Assembly (NCBI RefSeq): GCF_020991275.1
Contig: NZ_JAJLQY010000004.1
Coordinates: forward strand, 310,001 to 374,000
DNA: 64,000 nt
Direction: 5' to 3'
From: Actinocorallia sp. API 0066
GTDB lineage: Bacteria > Actinomycetota > Actinomycetes > Streptosporangiales > Streptosporangiaceae
Below the pieces are notes generated by a model that searched no databases, had not been told where the DNA came from, and saw only the letters and a program-made list of their open reading frames with translations. Shown in pieces: positions 36,238 to 44,191 of this stretch. The position numbers and the translations under genes are program-made. Every line of letters begins with the position of its first letter. Position 1 is the stretch's first letter.

Positions 36238-37404
36238 TCAGCGTGAGACGACCACTCCGGCACGCAGAACGAGCCTGGACGACGGCCTGGACATCACGGC
36301 CTCAGCCACAGTGCGCGCCTCGACGATGACAAGGTCGGCGGCGACCCCGACGGCGGTCCCGTGCGCGGGCAGCCCGAGGGCGCGCGCTCCCCCGTGGGTC
36401 GCCGCCGTGAGCGCCAGCTCGATCTCCGGATCGGCGTACAGCTCGGCCCGCTCGGCGATCCGATGCGCGCGCGCGAGCATGTCCCCGTCTCCGTAGGGCG
36501 ACCAGAGGTCCCGGATGCCGTCGTTGCCCGCCGCAAGGTTGGCGCCCGCCTCCGCCATCGCCAGGATCGGCAGGACAGGGTCGGAGTGCGCCGCGCACGT
36601 CACCACGCTGATCCCGGCCTCGGCCAGCCCGCTGACGAGCTCGGCCTGACGCGGCCCGGAGACGTCGCCGAGCGCGTAGCCGTGCCCGATCGTCACCCGC
36701 CCCGACATTCCGGTGGAAAGGGTCCGCTCGATGATCAGCTCGTACTCGTAGGCGCCGAGCGAACCCCTGTCGTGCAGGTGCAGGTCGACGGGGACGCCGT
36801 GCTCGGCCGCGAGGCCGAACACCACGTCGAGGTGGCGCACCGGGTCGCGTTCCAGCCCGGCCGGGTCGATCCCGCCGACGACCTGGGCCGCGCCCGTCCG
36901 CAGCGCCTCGGCCATCAGCTCGGCGGTGCCCGGGTTGGTGAGCATCCCGTACTGCGGGAACGCGACCTGCTCGACGGTGACGAGGTCGGCGACCCGGTCG
37001 GCCGCCGCCCGGACCGCATGGAACCCGTCGAGTCCGAACTCGGGGGAGATGTCGGTGTGCGTCCGGACGTGTGCCGTCCCGAGGGAGGCGACGTGCCGGA
37101 GCAGCGCCTCGATCCGGTCCGCGGACGGCACGGCGAACTCCGCGCGCCGCCGCCGGGTGTAGTCGATCTTGTCCTGAAGGTGCGGCCCCGCCGTGTTCGG
37201 CACCCAAGGCCCGCCCCACAGCGTCTTGTCCAGATGGCAGTGCGCGTCGACGAACGCGGGCAGGACCAGCCGCCCGCCTACGTCCAGCTCCGGAGCCCCG
37301 GAAGGCAAGTCGGCGCCCTCGGCTGCCACCAAGCCGTCGGAGAGCAGCAGATCCGTGAGCGCCGTACGGCCGGGCAGCAGGGCGCCGCGTAGTAGGAGGT
37401 CCAT
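36238..37404 (-). CDS. Amidohydrolase, cytosine-deaminase-like
   Basis: A 388-residue metal-dependent hydrolase of the CodA/AtzC-like group. Metal and catalytic motifs are HCHLDK (HxH), DLHLHD, TIGHGYALG, CAAHSDP and AGNDGIRDLWSPYGDGD. Such enzymes deaminate or hydrolyse nitrogen heterocycles. ATG at 37404 was chosen; the frame continues to 37764 inside the upstream gene. It starts two bases after the ornithine cyclodeaminase-family gene and is the last gene of the ABC operon. Position suggests it acts on the imported compound. Confidence 0.85.
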   Translation of the reverse strand: MDLLLRGALLPGRTALTDLLLSDGLVAAEGADLPSGAPELDVGGRLVLPAFVDAHCHLDKTLWGGPWVPNTAGPHLQDKIDYTRRRRAEFAVPSADRIEALLRHVASLGTAHVRTHTDISPEFGLDGFHAVRAAADRVADLVTVEQVAFPQYGMLTNPGTAELMAEALRTGAAQVVGGIDPAGLERDPVRHLDVVFGLAAEHGVPVDLHLHDRGSLGAYEYELIIERTLSTGMSGRVTIGHGYALGDVSGPRQAELVSGLAEAGISVVTCAAHSDPVLPILAMAEAGANLAAGNDGIRDLWSPYGDGDMLARAHRIAERAELYADPEIELALTAATHGGARALGLPAHGTAVGVAADLVIVEARTVAEAVMSRPSSRLVLRAGVVVSR

Positions 37405-37406
37405 CG

Positions 37407-38378
37407 TCACTCCGCGAGGTCGATCTCGGTGCCGATCCCGCGCGCGCGGGCGGCGTCGATGAGCAGGCGGGCGGCGGCCAAGTCCTGGAGGCCGACGCCC
37501 AGCGAGTTGAACAGGGTGATCTGCTTGCGGTCGGTGCGGCCGGGACGCGCCCCGGTGAGCACCTCTCCCAGCTCGTCCTCGAAGTGGGACGGGCCGATCG
37601 CGCCTTCGGCGAGCGGGATGAGCACGTCTCCCGACTCGTGCAGGGCGGTCAACCGGCTGTCGACGACGACGCGCGCCCTGCGGATCCCCTCGGTGTCGAT
37701 CTCCCGATGGTCGGCCCTGGGCGGTGCCCCTACCGCGTTGACGTGCAGGCCGGGACGGAACCATTTACCTTCCACGAGAGGTTCCTTGGACGGGGTGAGC
37801 GTGCACAGCACGTCGCAGGAGCGCACCACCTCCTCGGCCGTCGGCAGGGCCCGCGCGCCGTTCTTGGCGGCGAAAGCACGTGCCGTCGCCTCCGTCCGGC
37901 TCCAGACGATGACCTCGCTGAACGGCATGACCGAACGCAGCGCTTCGAGGTGCGCATGGGCGAGCGCCCCCGCACCGACGAAGCCGAGGACCCTGCTGCC
38001 GGGACGTGCCAGCGCTTGGGTCGCGACGGCGGAGGCGGCAGCCGTGCGGAACCGGGTGACGGCGCCGCCGTCCACGAGCGCCTCGCAGCCTCCGTCAGCG
38101 GCCGACACCGCCAGGATCGCCGACCTCTGCACGGGCAGCCCGCGCGCGCGGTTGGCGGGCACGTCGGCGAGCAGCTTGACGGTGGCGAGCCCGGCGGGCC
38201 GGGAGGCGGCGGCCATGACGAGGAACGCGGCGTCCGACCCCGGCAGCCGCAGGGCGGGCGGCGCGGGCAGCACCGCCTGGCCGCGCGCCAGGTCCTCGTG
38301 CGCGCGCCGGACCGCCGCGATGACCTCCGGGTACGCGATGAGCGCGAGCACGTCGGAGCGGGTGAGGATGAGGGTCAT
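37407..38378 (-). CDS. Ornithine cyclodeaminase/mu-crystallin family enzyme
   Basis: A 323-residue Rossmann-fold protein: FLVMAAASRPAG and KLLADVPANRARGLP near the N-terminus, the cofactor motif GFVGAGALAHAHLEAL, and GAPPRADHREID. The family includes ornithine cyclodeaminase, ketimine reductases and N-alkylamino acid dehydrogenases, so it is called to family level only. The start overlaps the stop of the second permease gene by one base and the gene is embedded in the importer operon, pointing to a catabolic role on an amine- or imine-containing substrate. Confidence 0.87.
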   Translation of the reverse strand: MTLILTRSDVLALIAYPEVIAAVRRAHEDLARGQAVLPAPPALRLPGSDAAFLVMAAASRPAGLATVKLLADVPANRARGLPVQRSAILAVSAADGGCEALVDGGAVTRFRTAAASAVATQALARPGSRVLGFVGAGALAHAHLEALRSVMPFSEVIVWSRTEATARAFAAKNGARALPTAEEVVRSCDVLCTLTPSKEPLVEGKWFRPGLHVNAVGAPPRADHREIDTEGIRRARVVVDSRLTALHESGDVLIPLAEGAIGPSHFEDELGEVLTGARPGRTDRKQITLFNSLGVGLQDLAAARLLIDAARARGIGTEIDLAE

Positions 38379-39298
38379 CAGGCGCGTGCCTCTCGGGCGA
38401 AGGGGCGGGTGAGCCCGGCGGGCGCCCTGCTGGCGCCGACCAGGCCGCTCACCGCGACGACGGCGAGCAGATAGGGGGACATGACAAGGACGGCCGTCGG
38501 GAGGTGGATGCCGAAGGCGGGCGCGGCGAACTGGAGGGCCTGGGCGAGGCCGAAGAACGCGCAGGCGGCGAGGGTCGGCCAGGCCCGCCAGCGTCCGGCG
38601 ATGACCGCGGCGACCGCCAGATAGCCCGCCCCGGCCGTCAGATTGTCGGTGAAGGCGTGCACGTCGGCGAGGGCCAGGTGGGCCCCGGCGAGCGCCGACG
38701 TGACGCCCACGAGCAGCACGGCGCCGAACCGGACGGCGTTGACGGGCAGGCCCGACCGGTCGGCGGTCTCGGCGTCGGCGCCGATCGCGGTGACGGCGAG
38801 GCCGAAGCCGGTGCGGCGGCCGAACAGCACGGCGAGGAGGACGGTGAGCAGGACGCAGCCGTAGCCGAGCACGCTCTGGTCGAACAGCGCGGGCCCGATG
38901 ACGGGAATGTCGGACAAGAGGGGAAGCGCCACCGGGTCAAAGCCGGGCACCGTCCGTCCCTCGGTGAAGTACAGGCGGGCGCCATAGGTCGTCGCGCCCA
39001 GGGCGAGCGCGTTGGCGGCGACCCCGGTCACGATCTGGTCGGCCCGCAGCGTCACGCTGAGCACCGCCTGGAGCGCCGCCGCCAGCAGCCCCGCGACGAG
39101 CGCGCACAGCAGGCCCGCCGAGGCGCTGCCCGTCGTGTGCGCGCCGACCGCGCCCGCGAACGCCCCGGTCAGCATGATCCCCTCGACGCTCATGTTGAGC
39201 ACCCCGGCACGCTCGCTCACCAGCTCGCCCGCCGACGCGACGAGCAGCGGGATCGCGAGACGGACGCCGCCGTCGACGAGTTCGGCGAACGCGCTCAT
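38378..39298 (-). CDS. ABC transporter permease, nucleoside-type (second)
   Basis: A 306-residue branched-chain/nucleoside-type permease with about eight to ten membrane helices and the family start PLLVASAGELVSERAGVLNMSVEGIMLTGAF (given here only as landmarks: ERAGVLN and EGIML). It pairs with the permease upstream, overlapping it by four bases. The longer open frame to 40216 is an artefact of composition. Confidence 0.9.
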   Translation of the reverse strand: MSAFAELVDGGVRLAIPLLVASAGELVSERAGVLNMSVEGIMLTGAFAGAVGAHTTGSASAGLLCALVAGLLAAALQAVLSVTLRADQIVTGVAANALALGATTYGARLYFTEGRTVPGFDPVALPLLSDIPVIGPALFDQSVLGYGCVLLTVLLAVLFGRRTGFGLAVTAIGADAETADRSGLPVNAVRFGAVLLVGVTSALAGAHLALADVHAFTDNLTAGAGYLAVAAVIAGRWRAWPTLAACAFFGLAQALQFAAPAFGIHLPTAVLVMSPYLLAVVAVSGLVGASRAPAGLTRPFAREARA

Positions 39299-40326
39299 CG
39301 CGCCGCCCCCTTCCGGAAGATCACGGCGCCCGCGACGCAGATGATGAGCACGCTCTGCACGACCTGCACCGACGCGGCGGGCACCCCGGCCGCGAGCTGG
39401 AGGTTGATGCCGCCGGAGGCCAGGAGCCCGAAGGCGAGGGAGATCCCCGCGACGGCGGTAAGGCTGCCCCGGGCCAGCAGGCCGACGACGAGGCCGGTGA
39501 ACCCGTACCCGGAGGTGAAGTGCTCCGCGAGCACGTAAGGCACCGTCGCGATGAGGGTCGCGCCCGCGACCCCGGCAAGGCCGCCCGCGACGGCGAGGGA
39601 TCCCGCCTGGAGCCGTCCGACGGGCAGGCCGAGGCGGGCGGCGGCGGGCTCGGACATCCCGACGGCCGTAAGGCGCGTCCCGGTGGCGGTGTGCCGCAGG
39701 AGCAGCGCGGCGACGATGACGGAGACGGCCGCAAGCACGATCGCGATGGTCGCGGGTGATTCGGGCGGTCCAAGAAGCGGCAGCCGAGCGGCCTCGACAA
39801 GCGGCTCGGACTGAGGCAGCGTGTCCGCTGACGTGACCGGCTGGCGGAGGAGCGCCTCCTCGTGCACGGCGAGCAGGACAAGGCACAGGCCGACGAAGTT
39901 CAGCAGCAGCGTCGTGATGACCTCGTTGACGCCGCGCCGCACCCGCAGCCAGGCGGCGACACCCGCCCACAGGGCGCCGCCCGCGAACCCGGCGATAAGC
40001 AGAGCCGTCAGGGCGAGTACCGCCGGGGTACCCGCAGGCAGGGAGACGCCTACGGCCGTCGCAGCGATCCCGCCCAACGCCATCTGCCCTTCGCCGCCGA
40101 CGTTCACCAGGCCCGCGCGGTGCGCGATGGTGAAGCCGGTCGCTATGAGCGCCAGGACGGCGGTCGTGTTGAGCGCGCTGCCGAACGCGTAGGGGGAGCC
40201 GAACATGCCGTCCCACAGCGCCCGCCCCGCGACGTCCGGGGCGGCCCCGCCTCCGGCCGCCAAGGCGAGCCCGACCAGGACGGCGACGAGTACCGCGCCG
40301 CCGTAGACCAGCAGATCCCTTCTCAT
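39295..40326 (-). CDS. ABC transporter permease, nucleoside-type (first)
   Basis: A 343-residue inner-membrane permease of the same class, with landmarks HRAGLVNVGGEGQMALGG and the cytoplasmic loop RHTATGTRLTAVGMSEPAA that contacts the ATPase. The ATG at 40326 overlaps the stop of the ATPase gene by four bases. Together with the BMP lipoprotein, double ATPase and second permease it makes a complete RnsABCD/BmpDEFG-type importer. Confidence 0.9.
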   Translation of the reverse strand: MRRDLLVYGGAVLVAVLVGLALAAGGGAAPDVAGRALWDGMFGSPYAFGSALNTTAVLALIATGFTIAHRAGLVNVGGEGQMALGGIAATAVGVSLPAGTPAVLALTALLIAGFAGGALWAGVAAWLRVRRGVNEVITTLLLNFVGLCLVLLAVHEEALLRQPVTSADTLPQSEPLVEAARLPLLGPPESPATIAIVLAAVSVIVAALLLRHTATGTRLTAVGMSEPAAARLGLPVGRLQAGSLAVAGGLAGVAGATLIATVPYVLAEHFTSGYGFTGLVVGLLARGSLTAVAGISLAFGLLASGGINLQLAAGVPAASVQVVQSVLIICVAGAVIFRKGAAR

Positions 40327-41864
40327 GTCGCCGCTCCGAGCATCAGCTTTCCGATCTCGTCGCGCGCGCCGGGCGCGTCGGGGGCGACGGGGCCGAGGAG
40401 ACGGCCCCGGTAGGCGACCATGACGCGGTCGCACAGGGTGAGCAGCTCCGCGAGTTCGCTGGAGACGACGAGGACGGCCGCCCCGCGCGCGGCGGCGTCG
40501 CGGACCCGGGTGAGGACGGCGTCCACGGCGCCGATGTCCAGGCCGCGGGTGGGTTGCGCGGCGATCAGGAGGCGCAACGGGTCCAGCGCGAGTTCCCTTG
40601 CGACGACCACCTTCTGCTGGTTGCCTCCGGACAGCGTGTGCAGGGGCGCGTCCGGCCCGGAGGCGCGGATGCCGTGCTCGGCGACGGCCCGCGCGGCACC
40701 GGCGCGCATCGCCTTACGGTCCAGGAGGCCGAACCTGCGGAACTCGCGAAGGCGGCCGAGGAAGAGGTTCTCCGCAACCGACATGCCCGTGACGCACCCC
40801 TCGTGGTGCCGGTCCTCAGGGATGACGCCGAGTCCCGCCGCCGTCCGCACGGCGGGGGCCGCCCGGGTGAGGTCGACCCCGTCGAGCTCGAACACCCCCT
40901 CGTCGGCGCTGAGCGCGCCGGAGAGGACCGCGACCAGCTCACTCTGCCCGTTGCCCTCGACCCCGGCCACCCCGACGATCTCGCCCGCTCTGAGCTCCAG
41001 GTCAACACCGTCCAGCACATCCGGGCCGTGATCGGAGCGCAGCCGGAGGCCGCGGAGCCGGGCGACGGGTTCGCCTGCGGTCTCGCGCGGTGTGCGGGGC
41101 GCGGGCGCCTCGGTCGCGTCGAGGCCCGCGGCGAGCAGCGGGTCGAGGTCGGCGAGTTCTCTGCCGACCATGAGCCTGACGAGTTCGTCGCGGCTGAATC
41201 CGGCGAGCGGGCCGCTCCCGGCGACCTTCCCGCCGCGCAGGACGGTGGCGGCGTCTCCGGCCCGCTCGACCTCGCCGAGCTTGTGCGTGACCAGGACGAC
41301 GGCGCGGCCCGTCTCGGCGACGCGGCGGCAGGTCGCCAGCAGCGCGCGCACCTCGGCGGGGCCGAGCACCGCGGTCGGCTCGTCGAGGAGCAGCAGCCGG
41401 GGGTCGCGCAGCAGGCACTTGACGATCTCGACGCTCTGCCGCTCGCCCACGGGCAGGCCGGCGACGGGCGCCGCGAGATCGACGGCGAGGCCGTACTCCT
41501 CCTCGATCGCCTTGACGCGTCCGGTGAGGTCGGGCGGGCGCAGCCGGGCGCGCTCGGCCAGCAGCAGGTTCTCCCCGACCGTCAGTTCGGGCACGAGGCT
41601 GAAGTGCTGGTGCACCATCGCGACGCCGAGCCGTAGCGCCTCGGCGGGCCTACGCGGCCGGTAGGGCGCGCCGTACAGGCGCATCTCCCCCTCGTCGAGG
41701 GCGGCCGAGCCGAAGACGAGGTTGCACAGCGTCGACTTCCCGGCGCCGTTCTCGCCGAGCACGCAGTGCACCTCCCCCGCGCGGACGGTCAGGTCGACGG
41801 CGTCGAGGGCGCGGACCTCTCCGAACGTCTTTCCGACGCCGGTAAGCTCCAGAGCAGGCTCCAC
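40323..41864 (-). CDS. ABC transporter ATPase, double nucleotide-binding domain, nucleoside-type
   Basis: A 513-residue protein with two ABC domains. The first has GENGAGKST, the signature region VGERQSVEI and LLLDEPTAVL; the second has GVEGNGQSE in place of a canonical Walker A, LSGGNQQK and AAQPTRGLD. Degeneracy of the second site is usual in this family. GTG at 41864 has AAGGAGGGAGG upstream; the frame continues to 41987 across the operator. It heads the importer operon (41864 down to 36238), with the GntR-type palindrome 15 bases before the start. Confidence 0.9.
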   Translation of the reverse strand: MEPALELTGVGKTFGEVRALDAVDLTVRAGEVHCVLGENGAGKSTLCNLVFGSAALDEGEMRLYGAPYRPRRPAEALRLGVAMVHQHFSLVPELTVGENLLLAERARLRPPDLTGRVKAIEEEYGLAVDLAAPVAGLPVGERQSVEIVKCLLRDPRLLLLDEPTAVLGPAEVRALLATCRRVAETGRAVVLVTHKLGEVERAGDAATVLRGGKVAGSGPLAGFSRDELVRLMVGRELADLDPLLAAGLDATEAPAPRTPRETAGEPVARLRGLRLRSDHGPDVLDGVDLELRAGEIVGVAGVEGNGQSELVAVLSGALSADEGVFELDGVDLTRAAPAVRTAAGLGVIPEDRHHEGCVTGMSVAENLFLGRLREFRRFGLLDRKAMRAGAARAVAEHGIRASGPDAPLHTLSGGNQQKVVVARELALDPLRLLIAAQPTRGLDIGAVDAVLTRVRDAAARGAAVLVVSSELAELLTLCDRVMVAYRGRLLGPVAPDAPGARDEIGKLMLGAAT

Positions 41865-41878
41865 CTGGGCCTCCCTCC

Positions 41879-41896
41879 TTAGTGGTATACCGCTAA
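41879..41896 (-). promoter_or_regulatory. GntR-type operator before the ABC operon
   Basis: TTAGTGGTATACCGCTAA, centred on GGTATACC, has 9-base half-sites with one mismatch. It is one base different from the site at 36179-36196. It lies in the divergent interval between the ABC operon and the GntR gene and could control both. Confidence 0.82.
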
Positions 41897-41998
41897 AGGT
41901 GGTGCCTGCCCATGGCAGAGGTGTTGCGTGAATGTTTCGACCGTGCAAACCCGGAATCGGGAGACTCCTGTGACCGGGCGCTATCACTGTGAGGTGCC

Positions 41999-42697
41999 GT
42001 GTCTGAACCGGGCTCCGTACGCGACCTCGCCTACGCGACGCTCCGGCGGCGCATCGTCGAGGTGGCCCTGAAGCCCGGAGAGCGCCTCGTCGAACGTGAC
42101 CTGGCGGCCGAGCTGAACATCTCCCGCATCCCCCTGCGCGAGGCGATGCGGATGCTCGCGGCCGAGGGCCTCGTCGTGCTGGTGCCCGGCAAGGGCGCGC
42201 TGGTCTCGCCGTTCACGCCCGCCGACGTCCGCGACCTGTTCGACGTCCGCGAGTCGCTCGAGTCGCTCGCCGCACGGCTCGCCGCCGCGCGCGCCTCCAC
42301 CGAGTCCGTCAAGGCGCTGGCGGACCGCCTGGCCGAGTGCCGCGCCGCGACGGAGGCCCGTGACGTCCCGCGCATCGCCGCCGCGAACGCCGCGTTCCAC
42401 GCCGAGATCATCGCGCTGGCGGGCAACCCGCTGCTCACCTCGATCATGACGCCGCTGGCCGCCCGCACCGAGTGGCTGTTCCGCCTGACGTCCTCGCGCG
42501 ACCCGGCCGAGCAGTGCACCGAACACGAGGTGCTGTTCGACCTCATCGCCTCCGGCAACGCCGACGCCGCCGCGGCCGCCGCCTACGCCCACATAGCCGC
42601 GGGCCGGGCCCCCTCCCTGGCCCTGGCCTCCACCTGGTCCGAACCCCACCTCGACCCCGAAGCCATAGCCCGAACCCGCCGCCGCCGCAAACCCTGA
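41999..42697 (+). CDS. GntR/FadR-family regulator with FCD domain
   Basis: A 232-residue regulator: winged helix at residues 5-70 (LAYATLRRRIVEVALKPGERL ... ISRIPLREAMRMLAAEGLV) and an FCD ligand domain (RDLFDVRESLESLAARLAA, NAAFHAEIIALAGNPLL), whose His residues usually bind a metal and a carboxylate ligand. Divergent from the importer operon. The two GGTATACC palindromes in front of the importer genes are its likely targets; the imported compound or a product may be the inducer. GTG start at 41999. Confidence 0.9.
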   Translation: MSEPGSVRDLAYATLRRRIVEVALKPGERLVERDLAAELNISRIPLREAMRMLAAEGLVVLVPGKGALVSPFTPADVRDLFDVRESLESLAARLAAARASTESVKALADRLAECRAATEARDVPRIAAANAAFHAEIIALAGNPLLTSIMTPLAARTEWLFRLTSSRDPAEQCTEHEVLFDLIASGNADAAAAAAYAHIAAGRAPSLALASTWSEPHLDPEAIARTRRRRKP

Positions 42698-42774
42698 CCC
42701 GCGTCCGGACGCGTTCCGTGTTGTGCGTTCGGGGGGTGAGGTAGCCTCGTCCGACCCGGGGGATGGGGGCTTTG

Positions 42775-43710
42775 ATGGGATTTACTCGGGCGTTTGTGGT
42801 GGGTGTGTCCGTTGTCGCGCTGACGGCCGGGTGCGGTGAACTGACGGCGGGGGCGCCCGTTCGGCCCACGGCGAGCCCGGCGACGGAGACACCGCCGCCC
42901 TGTCCGCCGTCGGGGTTCCAGCTGCGCGAAGGCGGTGCCAACGCGGCGATGGGGTTGCGGGTCGTGCAGATCGACCTGCACAACTGCGGCACCGAGCCGA
43001 TCACGCTCAACGGCTATCCCGAGCTCACCCTCCTCGACGCGCAGGGCGCGGAACTCAAGGTGGACGTCGGGCACGGCTCGAACGGCGTCGCCACCGTCGA
43101 GGCGTTCGACGTGCCGCCGAAGCCGGTCACCGTAGCCCGCCGCTCGACGGCGAGCGCGAGCATCCTGTGGCGGAACCTGGTCGAGGGCGGCGAGAGCCTC
43201 CGCGCCGACCGCGTGGTGGTCACCCCCGCGCCGAAGCTCGAACCGCGACGCGTGGACGGCCTGAACATCGACCTCGGAACCACCCGCAAGGTCGGGGTGA
43301 GCCCATGGACGCTCACCCATGTCCCGCAGACCGGCGACGGCGCCCCACACCACGCCGAGAACAACGGATGGAAGCAGCGCCGCGACCTGACCCCGGCCCA
43401 ACAGGCCGTAGGCGAGGCCGCCGCCACCCGCTTCCGCCCCGTCCTGGACAAGCTACACAAAAACGGCGATATCACCCCGAACAGCGTCCACAAGGCCCTC
43501 CTCGCCGCAGGCGCCGAACCCGACCGCCTGTTCGTGAGCCCACTAAGAGCCTCCGCCGCCACGGACGCGCCCCCGCCACCCGGCGCGGTCATCGACTACC
43601 GCCCCGACGACGGCATCTGCGTCACCGGCTCCGTCACGGAGACCGCCGTCGACCTCCAGGTAAGCGGCCCGAACGGCGAAGGCACCTGCATCGAAGCCTT
43701 CGCCCACTGA
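42775..43710 (+). CDS. DUF4232-containing lipoprotein
   Basis: A 311-residue exported lipoprotein with a clear lipobox (LTAGC, Cys20 from this start). After a Pro/Thr linker, residues about 40-165 match DUF4232: CPPSGFQLREGG, VVQIDLHNCGTEPITLNGYPELTLLD. The C-terminal part (ENNGWKQRRDLTPAQQ onward) is a separate domain with two Cys near the end, probably a disulfide. ATG at 42763 is an alternative start. Function unknown. Confidence 0.82.
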   Translation: MGFTRAFVVGVSVVALTAGCGELTAGAPVRPTASPATETPPPCPPSGFQLREGGANAAMGLRVVQIDLHNCGTEPITLNGYPELTLLDAQGAELKVDVGHGSNGVATVEAFDVPPKPVTVARRSTASASILWRNLVEGGESLRADRVVVTPAPKLEPRRVDGLNIDLGTTRKVGVSPWTLTHVPQTGDGAPHHAENNGWKQRRDLTPAQQAVGEAAATRFRPVLDKLHKNGDITPNSVHKALLAAGAEPDRLFVSPLRASAATDAPPPPGAVIDYRPDDGICVTGSVTETAVDLQVSGPNGEGTCIEAFAH

Positions 43711-43917
43711 ACCACCCGAACGCATAACCCTCGCAGCAGCACCACACACGCACAGCCCCCGATGGCTCCGCACCCCGGCGACGCCGCCCTTCGCCCGCCG
43801 GAGGAATCGGACGGAAGCGGCCGTTCCTTAACGGGCCCGGCGATCTTCGCGTAAGCCAACGCCCCGGCCGCGCGGCGCGACGGTACGGCCAGTGAGATCT
43901 TCCTCGTGGAAGTAGAT

Positions 43918-43936
43918 TTAGGTAAGGCTCGCCTAA
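43918..43936. promoter_or_regulatory. IdeR/DmdR-type iron box 1
   Basis: TTAGGTAAGGCTCGCCTAA is close to the 19-bp actinobacterial iron-box consensus TTAGGTTAGGCTAACCTAA and has strong dyad symmetry. It lies 256 bases before the isochorismate synthase start. Iron-loaded IdeR/DmdR1 would repress from here. Confidence 0.88.
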
Positions 43937-44016
43937 TGAACCTGGGAGGTCGTTACCGAAGATCCCGAGCTTTGCTTCGACTCCCGACTTGACGATCACC
44001 ATTGGCGCGGCCGAAG

Positions 44017-44035
44017 ATAGGCAAGCCTAACCTTA
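44017..44035 (-). promoter_or_regulatory. IdeR/DmdR-type iron box 2
   Basis: On the reverse strand this reads TAAGGTTAGGCTTGCCTAT, again close to the iron-box consensus. It lies 99 bases from box 1 and 157 bases before the isochorismate synthase ATG. Two boxes imply tight iron control of this gene. Confidence 0.85.
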
Positions 44036-44191
44036 GTTGGGAAGGCCCTGGTCGAGGAGGACGGCGGTCATGGTGGCGCTCGTCAGTGGGGCGGCGACGA
44101 CGAACGGGCGACACGGGAGCCGGTGCGACACCGTCCGCCCCGTGTCACGGACACGTCCACGCCGCGCGCCCGACGGGAACGGAAGACCCCT

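Larger units (their letters stand above)
43711..44191. other. Regulatory interval upstream of isochorismate synthase
   Basis: This 481-base interval holds two iron boxes (listed separately) and no supported gene; the open frames on the reverse strand are composition artefacts. Sequence from 43711 to about 43900 shows nothing recognisable. From box 2 to the start codon at 44192 there are 156 bases of probable leader. Confidence 0.6.

Noticed and set aside
43634-44002. Divergent minus-strand gene that could share the iron boxes
   Set aside because: The frame is Arg/Gly-rich, has no ribosome site and overlaps the lipoprotein gene, so both boxes were assigned to the isochorismate synthase.
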